From: a bacterium UBP2_UBA5202
GTDB lineage: Bacteria > Edwardsbacteria > AC1 > EtOH8
Assembly: GCA_002412795.1 (NCBI GenBank)
Contig: DHVS01000016.1
Coordinates: forward strand, 124,001-188,000
Reading direction: 5' to 3'
DNA: 64,000 nucleotides
The notes under the pieces were generated by a model that did not search any database, was not told the DNA's origin, and worked only from the letters and a program-made list of their open reading frames with translations. The translations under genes were made by a program, and so were the position numbers. Below, piece by piece: positions 8,242 to 17,172 of this stretch. How positions within the stretch are numbered: the stretch's first letter is position 1; each line of letters starts with the position of its first letter.

Positions 8242-11200
8242 CTTGAAATCATCCTTGTGCAGCTGCAGCACCAGGCCCTGTCCCTGGGAGACCACGCTGG
8301 CGGTCCGGGGCATGTCCAGCAGCAAAGCGATCTCCCCGAAATACTCGCCCGGCCCCAGGGCGGCCACCCTGTTCTTCTGGCCCTCCCGCTCCACCCAGAC
8401 CTCGAACTGCCCCTCCTTGATGATGTAAAAACTGTCGCCAATCTCGCCCTGGGTGATCACCGCCTCGCCCGGCTGGCAACGCCTGGGGATCAGCCGGGAG
8501 GCGGCCATGGCCACCTGGGCCGGGGCGAATTCCGAGAACAATGGCAGTTTTACCAGGAACCCCCGGTTCTCCAGCAAGCGGTCTATCCTGGGGCCCAGGT
8601 CCACCTTCTGGGACATTAGAAGTTCAAAGTCCGCCCGCTCCAGGGTCAGCAGCGAACAATCGGTAACCGCCCGGGCGGTGGCAGTCCGGGGGACCTTCTT
8701 GATCAGGGCTATCTCGCCGAAGTAGTCGCCCCGGGCCAGCAGGGCCGCTGTCTGGGCCGGACCTCCCTCCTTCTGGATGGAGATCTCCACCTGCCCGGAC
8801 TTTATGATATAGAACTTGTCGCCCTCCTCGCCCTGCCGGATGATGGTCTCCCCGGCCCTGCGCCGGTCCTCCTTGAGCCGGGAGAAGAACACCTTGGCCT
8901 CCTCCGGGGAAAGCTCCCAGAACCGGGCCACCCCGGTGATCACGTCCTGGGCGTCCTTTTTCTCCCGGGAGAGCTTTTTAAGGGTCAGGCCTTCGGACCA
9001 ACGGCAGCCGGACATCAGGTACTGCTGGGCGATCTCCCGTTCTTCCCAGTACAGGCTCTCGTAGGCGGTCTTGAAGGTGTTTTTGGCAAAATAGGACCCG
9101 GTGATCCGGGAGATGTAAAAATACATCTCGTCCAGCAGGCCCTTGAAGGCCGGGCTCCGTTCCAGTATCCCCCGGTCGCGCTCGAAGCGCTCCTCGCTCT
9201 TGTCGCCGTACAATCTGATGGGCCAGCCTTTTTCGATCAGCACCAGGTTCAGGCGGTCGTCCATGGCCTTGGCCGAAGACTCGCCGAAGAAGGCGGAAAA
9301 ATGGGTGCGGGATAGTTTGTATATTTTAATGGCGGCCTGGCGCATCCGGCGGCGTTCGGAGTCGGCCGCTTCAAAGGTGGAGGTTTCGGGCTGCCAGGAA
9401 GTGCCCTTGATGATCAGGTACAGCCACAGCAGGGCCAACGCCTGCATCAGGGCCGGAAAAATATCCAGCCGGGCCGGCAGCCGCCAGATGGTCATCACAT
9501 TCTGGCTCAGCAGTCCGGTCAAAACGATCATCCAGAAATACTCCAGCGAAGATCCTTCGTTATTCCAGTAAAGCGACAGCACCATTAAAAAGGTTGACCA
9601 GAGCAGCATGATCCCCAGCGCCTGGGGCAGGGAAAATCCCGGGTTGACGGCGATCACCAGCATCATTAAGACCCATAACGCCCCCCACAGCCAGCGCTGC
9701 CATTGCCGCCACCGCCTGAGGCTGGAGTAAGAGAACTGGCTGAACCCGGCCAGGGCCAGGGCCCCGGCCGATCCCAGCCAAAGATAGGGATGGATGCCGG
9801 AAGTGAACGAGGCCAGCGCCATTTGCCAGAGCGAAGCCAGCAGCAGGCACCAGAATACCAGGGAAAGATGGGATCCCCGGTAATAGGAGTGGACTCTCAG
9901 GAACACCAGCAGGGCCATGGCCCCGAATGGCAGCATCAGCAGTACCCTGGCCCAGTTCGGCAGCAGGGAGATAAGCAGGGCCGCTGCTCCGAATAAGACC
10001 ATCAGGCTCAGGGAAGCCAACAGCGGTTTCTGGCGCACCATTTTTAAAAGGCCTTGCCAGGCCCCGGCGCCAATTTTAACGATATGTTTGCGCAGGGCCG
10101 CCAGCGCGCCCAGCAGAGCCAGGAACAGGACCGCCGTCAGCCACCACCGGGCCTGGGCGCTGGTGACGGTCAAGAACTTATGCCAGATCCGGGCGGCTTG
10201 CAGCCGCCAGAAATACAGGGCGATGCCCAAGGCGAAAGCCGACCAGGCATAGCTCCAAAGCTTGAAACCGGCGTAGATCTTTTCCTGCCGGGAGAACGGT
10301 TCCCTGGATTTGATCTTGGCCTTCAGGTCTTGCTTTATGAACTGGGCGGCTTTGGTCTTCAGCCCGGGCAGTTCCAGCCAGTCCACCAGCATGTAGTAAC
10401 CGTCAAGTTCCAGGCTGGGGTTGAAGTTGGCGAAGACCGAGACAAAGGAAAGAAAGGCGAATTTGTAAAGCAGGGGGTTCAAAAAGAAGCCCGGCATCAG
10501 GACGGCCGCCAGGGAAGCCGCTCCGGCCAGGAAGGCCTGGGTGTATGGCCCCACCAGGGAGATGAACAATCTCTGTTTCTTGGGCAGCAACCAGGCGTCG
10601 GTGGTATCGACATAAAATGCCGGAAAGCCCAGGTACAGGATGGTCCCACCGCTGTTGACCTTCCGCTGGTAGTGCTTGCAGGCCAGGGCGTGGGACATCT
10701 CGTGGGTGATCACCGCCAGGTAATTCAACAGCACCAGGATGATCAGGCCGGTCAGATAGGAGCCCGAGGATTTGAGAACGCTGTACTGGCCGCCTTTGAC
10801 CAGGACGGCAAAGGAGGCCAGCCCGGCCAGAATCACCAGCCCGGAGATTATTTTTACCGGCAGGGAGAAGAAATATTTGAAGCCGCCCCGGTACAGGATG
10901 CCGGCCAGGTTGTCGAAGTTGGGGATGGGCCACTGCCGCTGGGGAAGGTTTTTTATCAGGTCCAGTATTCTGGCCAGCGGCTTTTGGTGCCTGATCCTCT
11001 GGGCCAGGTTCTGGTAAAAATTGGAAGGCCTTTGGGCCAGGAATCCTCCGGCAAAAAGTTCCTGGTACAGCGTGCCGATCCGGGAGAAGGCCAGCGACCC
11101 GAATTTACGGAAATAGTCCACCAGGATTTCCTGGATGGTCTTCCGGCCGGTAAAGGAGGAGTAAAGAAAATAGTCCTTGAGCCCCAGCTTGATGTAGCCC

Positions 11201-11379
11201 GTGCCCTCCGGGGCCTTGACCACAAAATACTCCTGGCCCTGGCGGTCGGCAAAGCAGGCCTCCTCGGCTCCCGGCTTCAGCCTGGGTTTCTGTTTGGAGA
11301 AATCCAAAGTGGCAACCAGCCGCTGCCAGATGGAAACGGTTGCTGTTTCGGTTGATGTGGCTTGGTCGGGCATGTTCAC
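8152..11379 (-). CDS. Membrane M50 zinc protease with PqqD-like domain and two cyclic-nucleotide-binding domains
   Basis: 1075 residues. Residues ~34-118 look like a PqqD/RRE-type peptide-binding domain. A membrane-embedded M50-type peptidase follows: zinc motif HEMSH at 226-230 and the second motif NPSLELDGYYM at about 320-330, with many hydrophobic helices on either side up to about residue 670. Two cyclic-nucleotide-binding domains occupy about 824-940 and 945-1055. Each has a phosphate-binding cassette (FGEIALIKKVPRTAT at ~887; FGEIALLLDMPRTAS in the second). Similar PqqD-M50 proteins accompany RiPP peptide export or maturation systems; the double cNMP tail suggests second-messenger control, which is inference. 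It starts with GTG, overlapping the nadD stop by 4 bp (GTGA); an ATG two codons later is the alternative. Confidence 0.85.
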   Translation of the reverse strand: MNMPDQATSTETATVSIWQRLVATLDFSKQKPRLKPGAEEACFADRQGQEYFVVKAPEGTGYIKLGLKDYFLYSSFTGRKTIQEILVDYFRKFGSLAFSRIGTLYQELFAGGFLAQRPSNFYQNLAQRIRHQKPLARILDLIKNLPQRQWPIPNFDNLAGILYRGGFKYFFSLPVKIISGLVILAGLASFAVLVKGGQYSVLKSSGSYLTGLIILVLLNYLAVITHEMSHALACKHYQRKVNSGGTILYLGFPAFYVDTTDAWLLPKKQRLFISLVGPYTQAFLAGAASLAAVLMPGFFLNPLLYKFAFLSFVSVFANFNPSLELDGYYMLVDWLELPGLKTKAAQFIKQDLKAKIKSREPFSRQEKIYAGFKLWSYAWSAFALGIALYFWRLQAARIWHKFLTVTSAQARWWLTAVLFLALLGALAALRKHIVKIGAGAWQGLLKMVRQKPLLASLSLMVLFGAAALLISLLPNWARVLLMLPFGAMALLVFLRVHSYYRGSHLSLVFWCLLLASLWQMALASFTSGIHPYLWLGSAGALALAGFSQFSYSSLRRWRQWQRWLWGALWVLMMLVIAVNPGFSLPQALGIMLLWSTFLMVLSLYWNNEGSSLEYFWMIVLTGLLSQNVMTIWRLPARLDIFPALMQALALLWLYLIIKGTSWQPETSTFEAADSERRRMRQAAIKIYKLSRTHFSAFFGESSAKAMDDRLNLVLIEKGWPIRLYGDKSEERFERDRGILERSPAFKGLLDEMYFYISRITGSYFAKNTFKTAYESLYWEEREIAQQYLMSGCRWSEGLTLKKLSREKKDAQDVITGVARFWELSPEEAKVFFSRLKEDRRRAGETIIRQGEEGDKFYIIKSGQVEISIQKEGGPAQTAALLARGDYFGEIALIKKVPRTATARAVTDCSLLTLERADFELLMSQKVDLGPRIDRLLENRGFLVKLPLFSEFAPAQVAMAASRLIPRRCQPGEAVITQGEIGDSFYIIKEGQFEVWVEREGQKNRVAALGPGEYFGEIALLLDMPRTASVVSQGQGLVLQLHKDDFKSLLGEHLYFYQSLEQASSRRLKDTRHKVN

Positions 11380-11966
11380 TGGTACAGTTTTTTGTTTTTG
11401 ATGTGGCGGGCCGCAGACTCCGGCACCAGATAGCGGATGGACTGGGAGCGGCGGACCCTGTCCCGAATGGAGGTGGCGCTGATGTCTATCTGGCTGACCG
11501 GCAGGAACCGGAGCATCTTCCTCCAGCGGGGCTCCACTTCGTTCCGGGAATAACCGGGGCGGCTCAGCACGCAGACCGTGGCCAGTTCAAAAAGCTTCTG
11601 CGGTTCCTTCCAGGTGGAAAGCAATACCGCCTGGTCCAGCCCCAAAAGCAAAAAAAGCCCGGCGGTCTTGTATTTCGACTTCAAGGCTTTTAAGGTATTG
11701 ACGGTATAAGACGAGCGCTTTGACCGTATTTCGATGTCCGAGACGCTGAACAGCCGGTTGCCCCTGACCGCCAGGCGCACTATCTCAAGGCGGTCCCTGG
11801 CCGGGGACAGTTTTTCCCCGCCCTTGTGGGGGGGCTGTCCGGCCGGAATGAAGATGACCCGGTCCAACCCCAGTATTTCCGCCGCCTGCTGGGCCACGAT
11901 CAGGTGGCCCAGATGGATGGGATCGAAGGTCCCGCCGAATATTCCTATGCGCTTGGGTGTTGGCAT
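11376..11966 (-). CDS. nadD: Nicotinate-nucleotide adenylyltransferase
   Basis: 196 residues, normal for NadD, which adenylates nicotinate mononucleotide in NAD synthesis. The nucleotidyltransferase signature GGTFDPIHLGH is at residues 11-21 and the second conserved motif ISATSIR at 162-168. The downstream M50 protein starts inside its stop codon, so the two are translationally coupled. The upstream gap to bamD is 224 bp and is mostly a MITE-like inverted repeat. Confidence 0.97.
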   Translation of the reverse strand: MPTPKRIGIFGGTFDPIHLGHLIVAQQAAEILGLDRVIFIPAGQPPHKGGEKLSPARDRLEIVRLAVRGNRLFSVSDIEIRSKRSSYTVNTLKALKSKYKTAGLFLLLGLDQAVLLSTWKEPQKLFELATVCVLSRPGYSRNEVEPRWRKMLRFLPVSQIDISATSIRDRVRRSQSIRYLVPESAARHIKNKKLYQ

Positions 11967-12000
11967 TTGGTTTTCATCAAAGATTGCATGGAATTACATT

Positions 12001-12122
12001 TATAAGGAAACCAGGAATCGCAGGAATCAACCAGGATTCCTATTGTCATGAATTCCCATAAAATATATTACTTGACCCTGTCAATAACAAAATATTTTCC
12101 TGTCCTTCATGGTTTCCTTATA
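12001..12122. repeat. MITE-like element with 17-bp terminal inverted repeats
   Basis: Left end 12001-12017 (tataaggaaaccaggaa) and right end 12106-12122 are inverted repeats matching at 16 of 17 positions. The 122-bp interval has no coding capacity. A related hairpin with the same terminal motif lies at 57656-57703. It fills the gap between bamD and nadD. Confidence 0.7.
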
Positions 12123-12190
12123 GTTTCGGTGTGTCCCGAGGGTTAGAAAACCTTGCAAGAATGGCATGGCTTCCTTAGATGGTTCCTCCG

Positions 12191-12901
12191 CTACTTGCCT
12201 TGGCTGCTGTCGGCGGCGGCCGGAGTGCTGTCCGGCAGGGCCGGCTGGGCTTTTACTTTTACCGGGATCTGCCCCAACAGTTTCTGGGCCTCCTGGGCCC
12301 AGCGGGTCTGGGGATACTGGGCCATCAGGTTTTCCAGGTACAATTTGGCCGGAGCGTAACGCTTCATCTTGAAATATATCCGCCCGGCGTCGAATTCCTT
12401 GTGGGCCAGTTTGTCCTCGATCTGGCCCTTAAGCTGGCGGGCTTCCGGGGCCCAGGTGGTATCGGACAGATAGGTGAAATAGAGGTTCAGCGACTGTCCG
12501 GCCTTGACCGTGGTCTCGCTCTGGTCCAGGGCGTAGCCCGGCGAATCCTTGTAATAGCACAGGGCGATCTTGAACCGGGACTCGTCGTCGTAGCGGCAGG
12601 GCGAGTAGGTGTTCAGGATCTGCTGGAACTCTGCGATGGCCCCGGGGTAATCCTTGGTCCGTAAATAGCACTCGGCCAGAAAGTAATTGGCGTCCAGGGC
12701 CAGCTTGCTGCCCGAGTAGTTGAAGACCACGGCCTTGAAATCGTCCATGGCGTCAACGTATTTCTTGTTCTGGAAGTACTGCTGGCCCCGGGCGTAGTGG
12801 TCGTCGGCCTCCATTTTTTTCACCATCGCTTTTTTGCCCCCGCAGGAAACCATGATCAGGGACGTGATCACCAGAATAAGCGGCAATAAGTGCTTTTTCA
12901 T
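12191..12901 (-). CDS. bamD: Outer-membrane assembly lipoprotein BamD
   Basis: 236 residues. A lipoprotein signal peptide ends in IMVSC with the lipidated Cys at position 20. TPR-type helices follow (HYARGQQYFQNKKYVDAMDD, NYFLAECYLRTKDYPGAIAE, YFKMKRYAPAKLYLENLM), the fold of BamD/YfiO, which supports BamA in inserting beta-barrel proteins. The C-terminus is an Ala/Pro/Ser-rich tail. The presence of BamD indicates a double-membrane cell. It lies between comM and nadD. Confidence 0.9.
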   Translation of the reverse strand: MKKHLLPLILVITSLIMVSCGGKKAMVKKMEADDHYARGQQYFQNKKYVDAMDDFKAVVFNYSGSKLALDANYFLAECYLRTKDYPGAIAEFQQILNTYSPCRYDDESRFKIALCYYKDSPGYALDQSETTVKAGQSLNLYFTYLSDTTWAPEARQLKGQIEDKLAHKEFDAGRIYFKMKRYAPAKLYLENLMAQYPQTRWAQEAQKLLGQIPVKVKAQPALPDSTPAAADSSQGK

Positions 12902-13019
12902 CTTGTCCTTTGTATTTATGGCTTTGTTTGGTTTTTTCTAGCTTTTCCAACCTTTAAAACTTTTACAACTTTCATATTTTTTACCACATTTACTGCCCTT
13001 GCTTCATTGCAAACCATCG

Positions 13020-14558
13020 TCACTGTCCCCAGACGTTGCGGTCCAGGCTCCGGTACTGGATGGCCTCGGAGATGTGGGTGGCGTTGATGTCCTCCGCCCC
13101 GTCCAGGTCGGCGATGGTCCGCGAGACCTTAAGTATCCGGTCGTAGGCCCGGGCCGAAAACCCGAATTTGCCGATGGCCGCCCTTAAAAGTTCTTCGGAG
13201 CCGGCGTCTATCCCGCAGTATTTGCGGATGTCCTTGGTCTGCATGTGGGCGTTGCAGTAGATGTGGCGCCGCCCCTGGTACCGGTCCAGCTGCAGCTGCC
13301 GGGCGGTGTCCACCCGCTTTTGGATCACCGTGGAGGGCTCGCCCGGCTCCTTTTGCGAAAGCTCCTGGTACTTAAGGGCCGGGACTTCGATGTGAATGTC
13401 TATCCGATCCAGCAGCGGCCCCGAGACCCTTGACAAATATTTTTGGATGGACTGGGGATTGCAGCTGCACTGGTGGCTGCTGTCGGTGTAATAACCGCAG
13501 GGGCAGGGGTTCATGGCCGCGGCCAGCATAAAGGAGGCGGGAAAGGTCAGCGACATGGCGGCCCGGGAAATGGTGACCTTGCCGTCCTCCAGGGGCTGGC
13601 GCATGACTTCCAGGACATTCTTGTTGAACTCCGGCAGCTCGTCCAGGAACAGCACCCCGTGATGGGCCAGCGAGACCTCGCCTGGCCGGGGATGGGCGCC
13701 GCCGCCGATCAAGCCGGCGTCGCTGATGGTGTGATGGGGCGAGCGGAAGGGCCGGGTGGCCACCAAGGCGGTGTTGGGCGGCATCAGTCCGGCCACGCTG
13801 TGGATCTTGGTGGTCTCCAGGGCCTCGTCCAAAGACATCTTGGGAAGGATGGTGGGAAAGCGGCGGGCCAGCATGGTCTTGCCCGAGCCCGGCGGCCCGA
13901 TCATCAGGATATTGTGGCCCCCGGCCGCCGCCACCTCCAGCGCCCGCTTGACGTGGGCCTGGCCCTTGACGTCCGAGAAATCAACATTGTATCTGGCCGA
14001 CTCGGCGAACACCTGGCCCATGTCCACCGTGAAGGGTTCTATCTGAAGCTGGCGGTTGAAGAAATCCACCGCCTGCCGCAGCGAGGACACCGGATAGACC
14101 TCCACCCCGTCCACGATCCCGGCCTCCCGGGCGTTCTCCAGCGGCAGCATCAGCCCTTTTAGTCCGGCCTGACGCACCGCCACCGCGATGGGCAAAGCCC
14201 CCTTGATCGGCCGCAGCGAACCGTCTAATGACAACTCTCCCATCACCGCCACCTCGGCGAAGCGGCCGGGGTCCAGCTGTTGGTGGGCGGCCAGGATCCC
14301 CAGGGCTATAGGCAGGTCAAAGGCCGAGCCCTCTTTCCTGATGTCGGCCGGGGCCAGGTTGACGGTGATCTTTTTTAAGGGAAACAACAGTCCGGAGTTC
14401 TTGATGGCGCTTTCCACCCGTTCCCGCGATTCCTTGACCGCGCTGTCGGGCAGACCCACCATGGCAAAGCCGGGCAGGTTGGAGCTGAGATCGGTCTCGA
14501 TCTCCACCAAATAGGCGTCGATTCCCAGCACCGCCGAGGACAAAAGTTTTGAAAGCAT
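13020..14558 (-). CDS. comM: YifB/ComM family Mg-chelatase-like AAA+ ATPase
   Basis: 512 residues, full length for the YifB/ComM family. The N-terminal ChlI-like domain spans about 1-165. The Walker A motif GPPGSGKT is at 221-228, and Walker B is in GVLFLDELPEF near 300. A C-terminal Mg-chelatase-type domain carries the conserved CNPQSIQKYLSRVSGPLLDR segment. ComM is a helicase that helps branch migration during natural transformation in some bacteria. In non-competent species the role is unclear. Confidence 0.95.
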   Translation of the reverse strand: MLSKLLSSAVLGIDAYLVEIETDLSSNLPGFAMVGLPDSAVKESRERVESAIKNSGLLFPLKKITVNLAPADIRKEGSAFDLPIALGILAAHQQLDPGRFAEVAVMGELSLDGSLRPIKGALPIAVAVRQAGLKGLMLPLENAREAGIVDGVEVYPVSSLRQAVDFFNRQLQIEPFTVDMGQVFAESARYNVDFSDVKGQAHVKRALEVAAAGGHNILMIGPPGSGKTMLARRFPTILPKMSLDEALETTKIHSVAGLMPPNTALVATRPFRSPHHTISDAGLIGGGAHPRPGEVSLAHHGVLFLDELPEFNKNVLEVMRQPLEDGKVTISRAAMSLTFPASFMLAAAMNPCPCGYYTDSSHQCSCNPQSIQKYLSRVSGPLLDRIDIHIEVPALKYQELSQKEPGEPSTVIQKRVDTARQLQLDRYQGRRHIYCNAHMQTKDIRKYCGIDAGSEELLRAAIGKFGFSARAYDRILKVSRTIADLDGAEDINATHISEAIQYRSLDRNVWGQ

Positions 14559-14635
14559 GATAAATATTGGTTGTATTCATTGTCCCTGCGCCAGATGCTC
14601 AGGGGTTTATTGGTTCTTCAAATAATTCTTTGTAC

Positions 14636-15001
14636 TCAGAGTCTGAACGCATCCCGGACATGCTGGAGCTGGGGCGGGCCCGCGCCCAATCTGACCCCTA
14701 TCACGTCGAACCGGCAGTCCACCCGGCCGTACAGCCCCTTTTGGTAAAGGTAGCACTTGGCCAGGCGGCCCATCTGCTTCTGCTTGTTTTTGGTGACAGC
14801 CTGCAGGGGGTGGCCGTAGTTGTCGCTGGTCCTGGTCTTGACCTCGGCGAATACTAATATGCCATGGTCATAGGCGATGATGTCTATCTCGCCCTCCCGT
14901 CCCGGCCGCCAGTTGCGCTCGGTCAGCTTAAAGCCCTGGGACAGGAGATGCGATACCGCCAACTCCTCGCCCTTTTTTCCCGCTTCCTCTTTCGCACTCA
15001 T
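14636..15001 (-). CDS. yraN: YraN/UPF0102 family endonuclease-fold protein
   Basis: 121 residues from the chosen ATG. An in-frame start ten codons upstream is less likely, because a GAGGAG Shine-Dalgarno stands 9 bases before this ATG. The family core is visible: G-E-x-x-A-x-x-x-L, ERNWRPGREGEIDIIAYD with the E-x-D pair, and LVFAEVKTR with the E-x-K motif, as in Holliday-junction-resolvase-like folds. It is next to rnhB, the usual location in many genomes. The biochemical role is not settled. Confidence 0.92.
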   Translation of the reverse strand: MSAKEEAGKKGEELAVSHLLSQGFKLTERNWRPGREGEIDIIAYDHGILVFAEVKTRTSDNYGHPLQAVTKNKQKQMGRLAKCYLYQKGLYGRVDCRFDVIGVRLGAGPPQLQHVRDAFRL

Positions 15002-15128
15002 ACTCACACACTCCTCATCAAGTATACACAAACCGTTATTACCAAATAGACATGATTTAACGGATTATCGTCTTGCTTAAAGTATTTAGAATATCTGTGA
15101 AAATCCGTGCCCAAAGAAAATATCTCGT

Positions 15129-15782
15129 TCACTCCAGCAAGGCCCTGACCGGCGCATAGCTCCTGCGGTGGATGGGACAGGGCCCCAGTTTGGCCAAGGC
15201 TTTCTGGTGTTCCTTGGTGCCGTATCCCTTGTGCCGGACGAACCCATAGCCGGGATATTCCAACTCGTATCCCTCCATCAGCGAGTCCCTAAAACACTTG
15301 GCCACTATGGAGGCCGCGGCAATGGACAGGCTTAAGCCGTCGCCCTTGACTATGGATCTCTGGGATATGCTTGAGAACCTGGCCGGCAGCCGTGGGATCT
15401 TCTTGTTGCCGTCAACTATGATCAGCCCCGGGTCCTCCCGCAGGGAGCAAAGGGCAAATCTCATAGCCTTAAAGGTAGCCTGCAGGATGTTGATCCTGTC
15501 TATCCCGGCGGGGTCCACCATCCCCAGCCCCACTGCCACTGCCTGGGACAGGATAAGCCCCAGGGCCTGCCGCCGTTTTTGGGGTGTAAGTTTTTTTGAG
15601 TCATTGATCCCCACCAGCCGGCACCCCAAAGGCAGGATCACCGCCGCTGCCACCACCGGACCGGCCCAGGGGCCGCGCCCGGCCTCGTCCACGCCGGCAA
15701 TAAGACAGGAGTGCTCCGCCGCCAGGGCGGCGTCGAATCCGGCCAGGCTCCGGCAGGCATTATTTTCCGCTTTGCTTCCCAA
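15129..15782 (-). CDS. rnhB: Ribonuclease HII
   Basis: 217 residues. The catalytic signature DEAGRGPWAGPVVAA begins at residue 32. NDSKKLTPQKR and the third acidic segment IIVDGN follow, as does a later VAKCFRDSLM region. RNase HII nicks at ribonucleotides embedded in DNA. The only start that keeps the N-terminal extension is TTG at 15782. No ATG lies between it and the catalytic motif, so the exact start is uncertain. Confidence 0.95.
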   Translation of the reverse strand: MGSKAENNACRSLAGFDAALAAEHSCLIAGVDEAGRGPWAGPVVAAAVILPLGCRLVGINDSKKLTPQKRRQALGLILSQAVAVGLGMVDPAGIDRINILQATFKAMRFALCSLREDPGLIIVDGNKKIPRLPARFSSISQRSIVKGDGLSLSIAAASIVAKCFRDSLMEGYELEYPGYGFVRHKGYGTKEHQKALAKLGPCPIHRRSYAPVRALLE

Positions 15783-15862
15783 ATTGCCTGACGCCTAAAA
15801 AGGGTTCGCCGGTTTCCCGTTAAGGAACAAGGCTCCCCCTGATTTAGGCGCTTGAAAATGGT

Positions 15863-16252
15863 TTAGGCTTTGGCCGGGGCTTCGACCGGGGCCGCTGCCC
15901 GCTGCTGCTTCTGGGCTATTTTGGCCGCCTTGCCGGTTAGTTTTCTCAGGTAGAACAGTTTGGCCCGGCGCACCGCACCCTGGCTGACCACTGTGATGGC
16001 TGCGATGTTGGGGGAATACAGAGGAAATATCCTCTCCACTCCGATCCCGCCCGAGACCTTGCGCACGGTAAAGGTGGCGCCGACCCCGCCGCCCCGCTTC
16101 TGGATCACCACGCCCTGAAAGGCCTGGAGACGTTCCTTGTCGCCCTCGACAACCTTGACCTGGACCTTGACGGTGTCGCCGGGCCGGAACTTTACCTGGG
16201 CGGTCTTGGTGAACTCGGCCGCGATGCTGTTTAGTACTGCCTGTTTGTTCAT
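15863..16252 (-). CDS. rplS: 50S ribosomal protein L19
   Basis: 129 residues. The L19 core is complete: FRPGDTVKVQVKVVEGDKER, RLQAFQGVVIQKRGGG, TFTVRKVSGGIGVERIFPLY, then VRRAKLFYLRKL. An Ala/Lys/Gln-rich tail extends it beyond the usual ~115 residues. Separated from trmD by about 200 bp that hold an inverted repeat, although the order trmD-rplS-rnhB is the usual one. Confidence 0.98.
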   Translation of the reverse strand: MNKQAVLNSIAAEFTKTAQVKFRPGDTVKVQVKVVEGDKERLQAFQGVVIQKRGGGVGATFTVRKVSGGIGVERIFPLYSPNIAAITVVSQGAVRRAKLFYLRKLTGKAAKIAQKQQRAAAPVEAPAKA

Positions 16253-16334
16253 GGTTTTTCTTTTACCTCCGGTTTCTCTTAAAGGAGGGTCTCTCCTTGT
16301 TGGTTATATTTTATTGTTTGTTTTACCTGGATTT

Positions 16335-16453
16335 GCCACATAATGCACATAAGACACAAATCATTCTTGCCGGGAAAAATATTTTCTTGTCTTTAGCTCT
16401 GTATTCATCTCTAGCATTAATATTTATGTGGGTTTTGTGCTTTCTGTGGTTAA
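16335..16453. repeat. CACA-type inverted-repeat element, copy 1
   Basis: Left arm 16335-16361 begins gccacataatgcacataa. The right arm 16422-16453 is an approximate inverted copy ending ctttctgtggttaa. The element fills the trmD-rplS gap and its right end overlaps the trmD stop codon. Related copies are at 32189-32361 and 34726-34791. Confidence 0.65.
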
Positions 16454-17172
16454 TTATCTTGTTCTTCCAGCAATTCCCTGTCTTCTTTTGACAATGGTAT
16501 CTTGGATAGCAGGTCCGGCCTGAATTCTTTGGTGATCCTCAGAGATTCCCCCCTCCGCCATTTCTGGATCTGGCCGTGGTGGCCGGAGCGCAGCACCTCG
16601 GGAACCTTCATTCCCCTAAAATCCTCGGGCCGGGTGTAATGGGGGTGATCCAGCAGTCCGTTCTCAAAGGAATCGCGCTCGGCCGACACCGGATCCGATA
16701 TCGCTCCCGGCAGCAGCCGGACTATGGAGTCTATCACCGCCAGGGCCGCGATCTCGCCGCCGGAGAGGATGTAGTCGCCGATCGAGATGTCCAGGTCCAC
16801 TATGGTCCGCACCCGCTCGTCGATGTCCTTGTAGTGTCCGCACAAAAAGGCCAGATGTTCTTCGGTCTTTAGACTTTTGGCCGTCTCCTGGGTGTAGGTC
16901 CTTCCCCGGGGCGAAAGCAGGATCACTTTGGGGTTTGGGTCTTTGGAACGTAGAGCTTCGACCGCCGCGAAGATCGGCTCGGGTTTCATGATCATCCCCG
17001 GCCCGCCGCCGTAGGGCTCGTCGTCGCAGACCCGGTGCTTGTCGTAAGCAAAATCCCGGATGTTGATCAGGTTGAATTCCACCAAACCCTTTTGACTGGC
17101 CAGCCCGATAATGCTTTCGCTTAGGGCCGCCGGGAACATTCCCGGAAAGAGGGTCAGCACCGTGATCTTCAT
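16450..17172 (-). CDS. trmD: tRNA (guanine-37-N1)-methyltransferase
   Basis: 240 residues. TrmD features are present: DEPYGGGPGMIMKPEP, the trefoil-knot SAM site GDYILSGGEIAALAVID, and HYTRPEDFRG near the C-terminal domain. It methylates G37 of tRNAs and prevents frameshifting. Its ATG overlaps the rimM stop (ATGA), giving coupled translation. Confidence 0.98.
   Translation of the reverse strand: MKITVLTLFPGMFPAALSESIIGLASQKGLVEFNLINIRDFAYDKHRVCDDEPYGGGPGMIMKPEPIFAAVEALRSKDPNPKVILLSPRGRTYTQETAKSLKTEEHLAFLCGHYKDIDERVRTIVDLDISIGDYILSGGEIAALAVIDSIVRLLPGAISDPVSAERDSFENGLLDHPHYTRPEDFRGMKVPEVLRSGHHGQIQKWRRGESLRITKEFRPDLLSKIPLSKEDRELLEEQDN

Noticed and set aside
10054..11355. 433-codon plus-strand frame opposite the M50 gene
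   Set aside because: Antisense shadow; the minus frame has zinc-protease and cNMP motifs, the plus frame has low-complexity Gly/Gln composition.
12060..12110. TTGACA-like box upstream of nadD
   Set aside because: The -10 at proper spacing is poor and the site is inside the MITE-like element.
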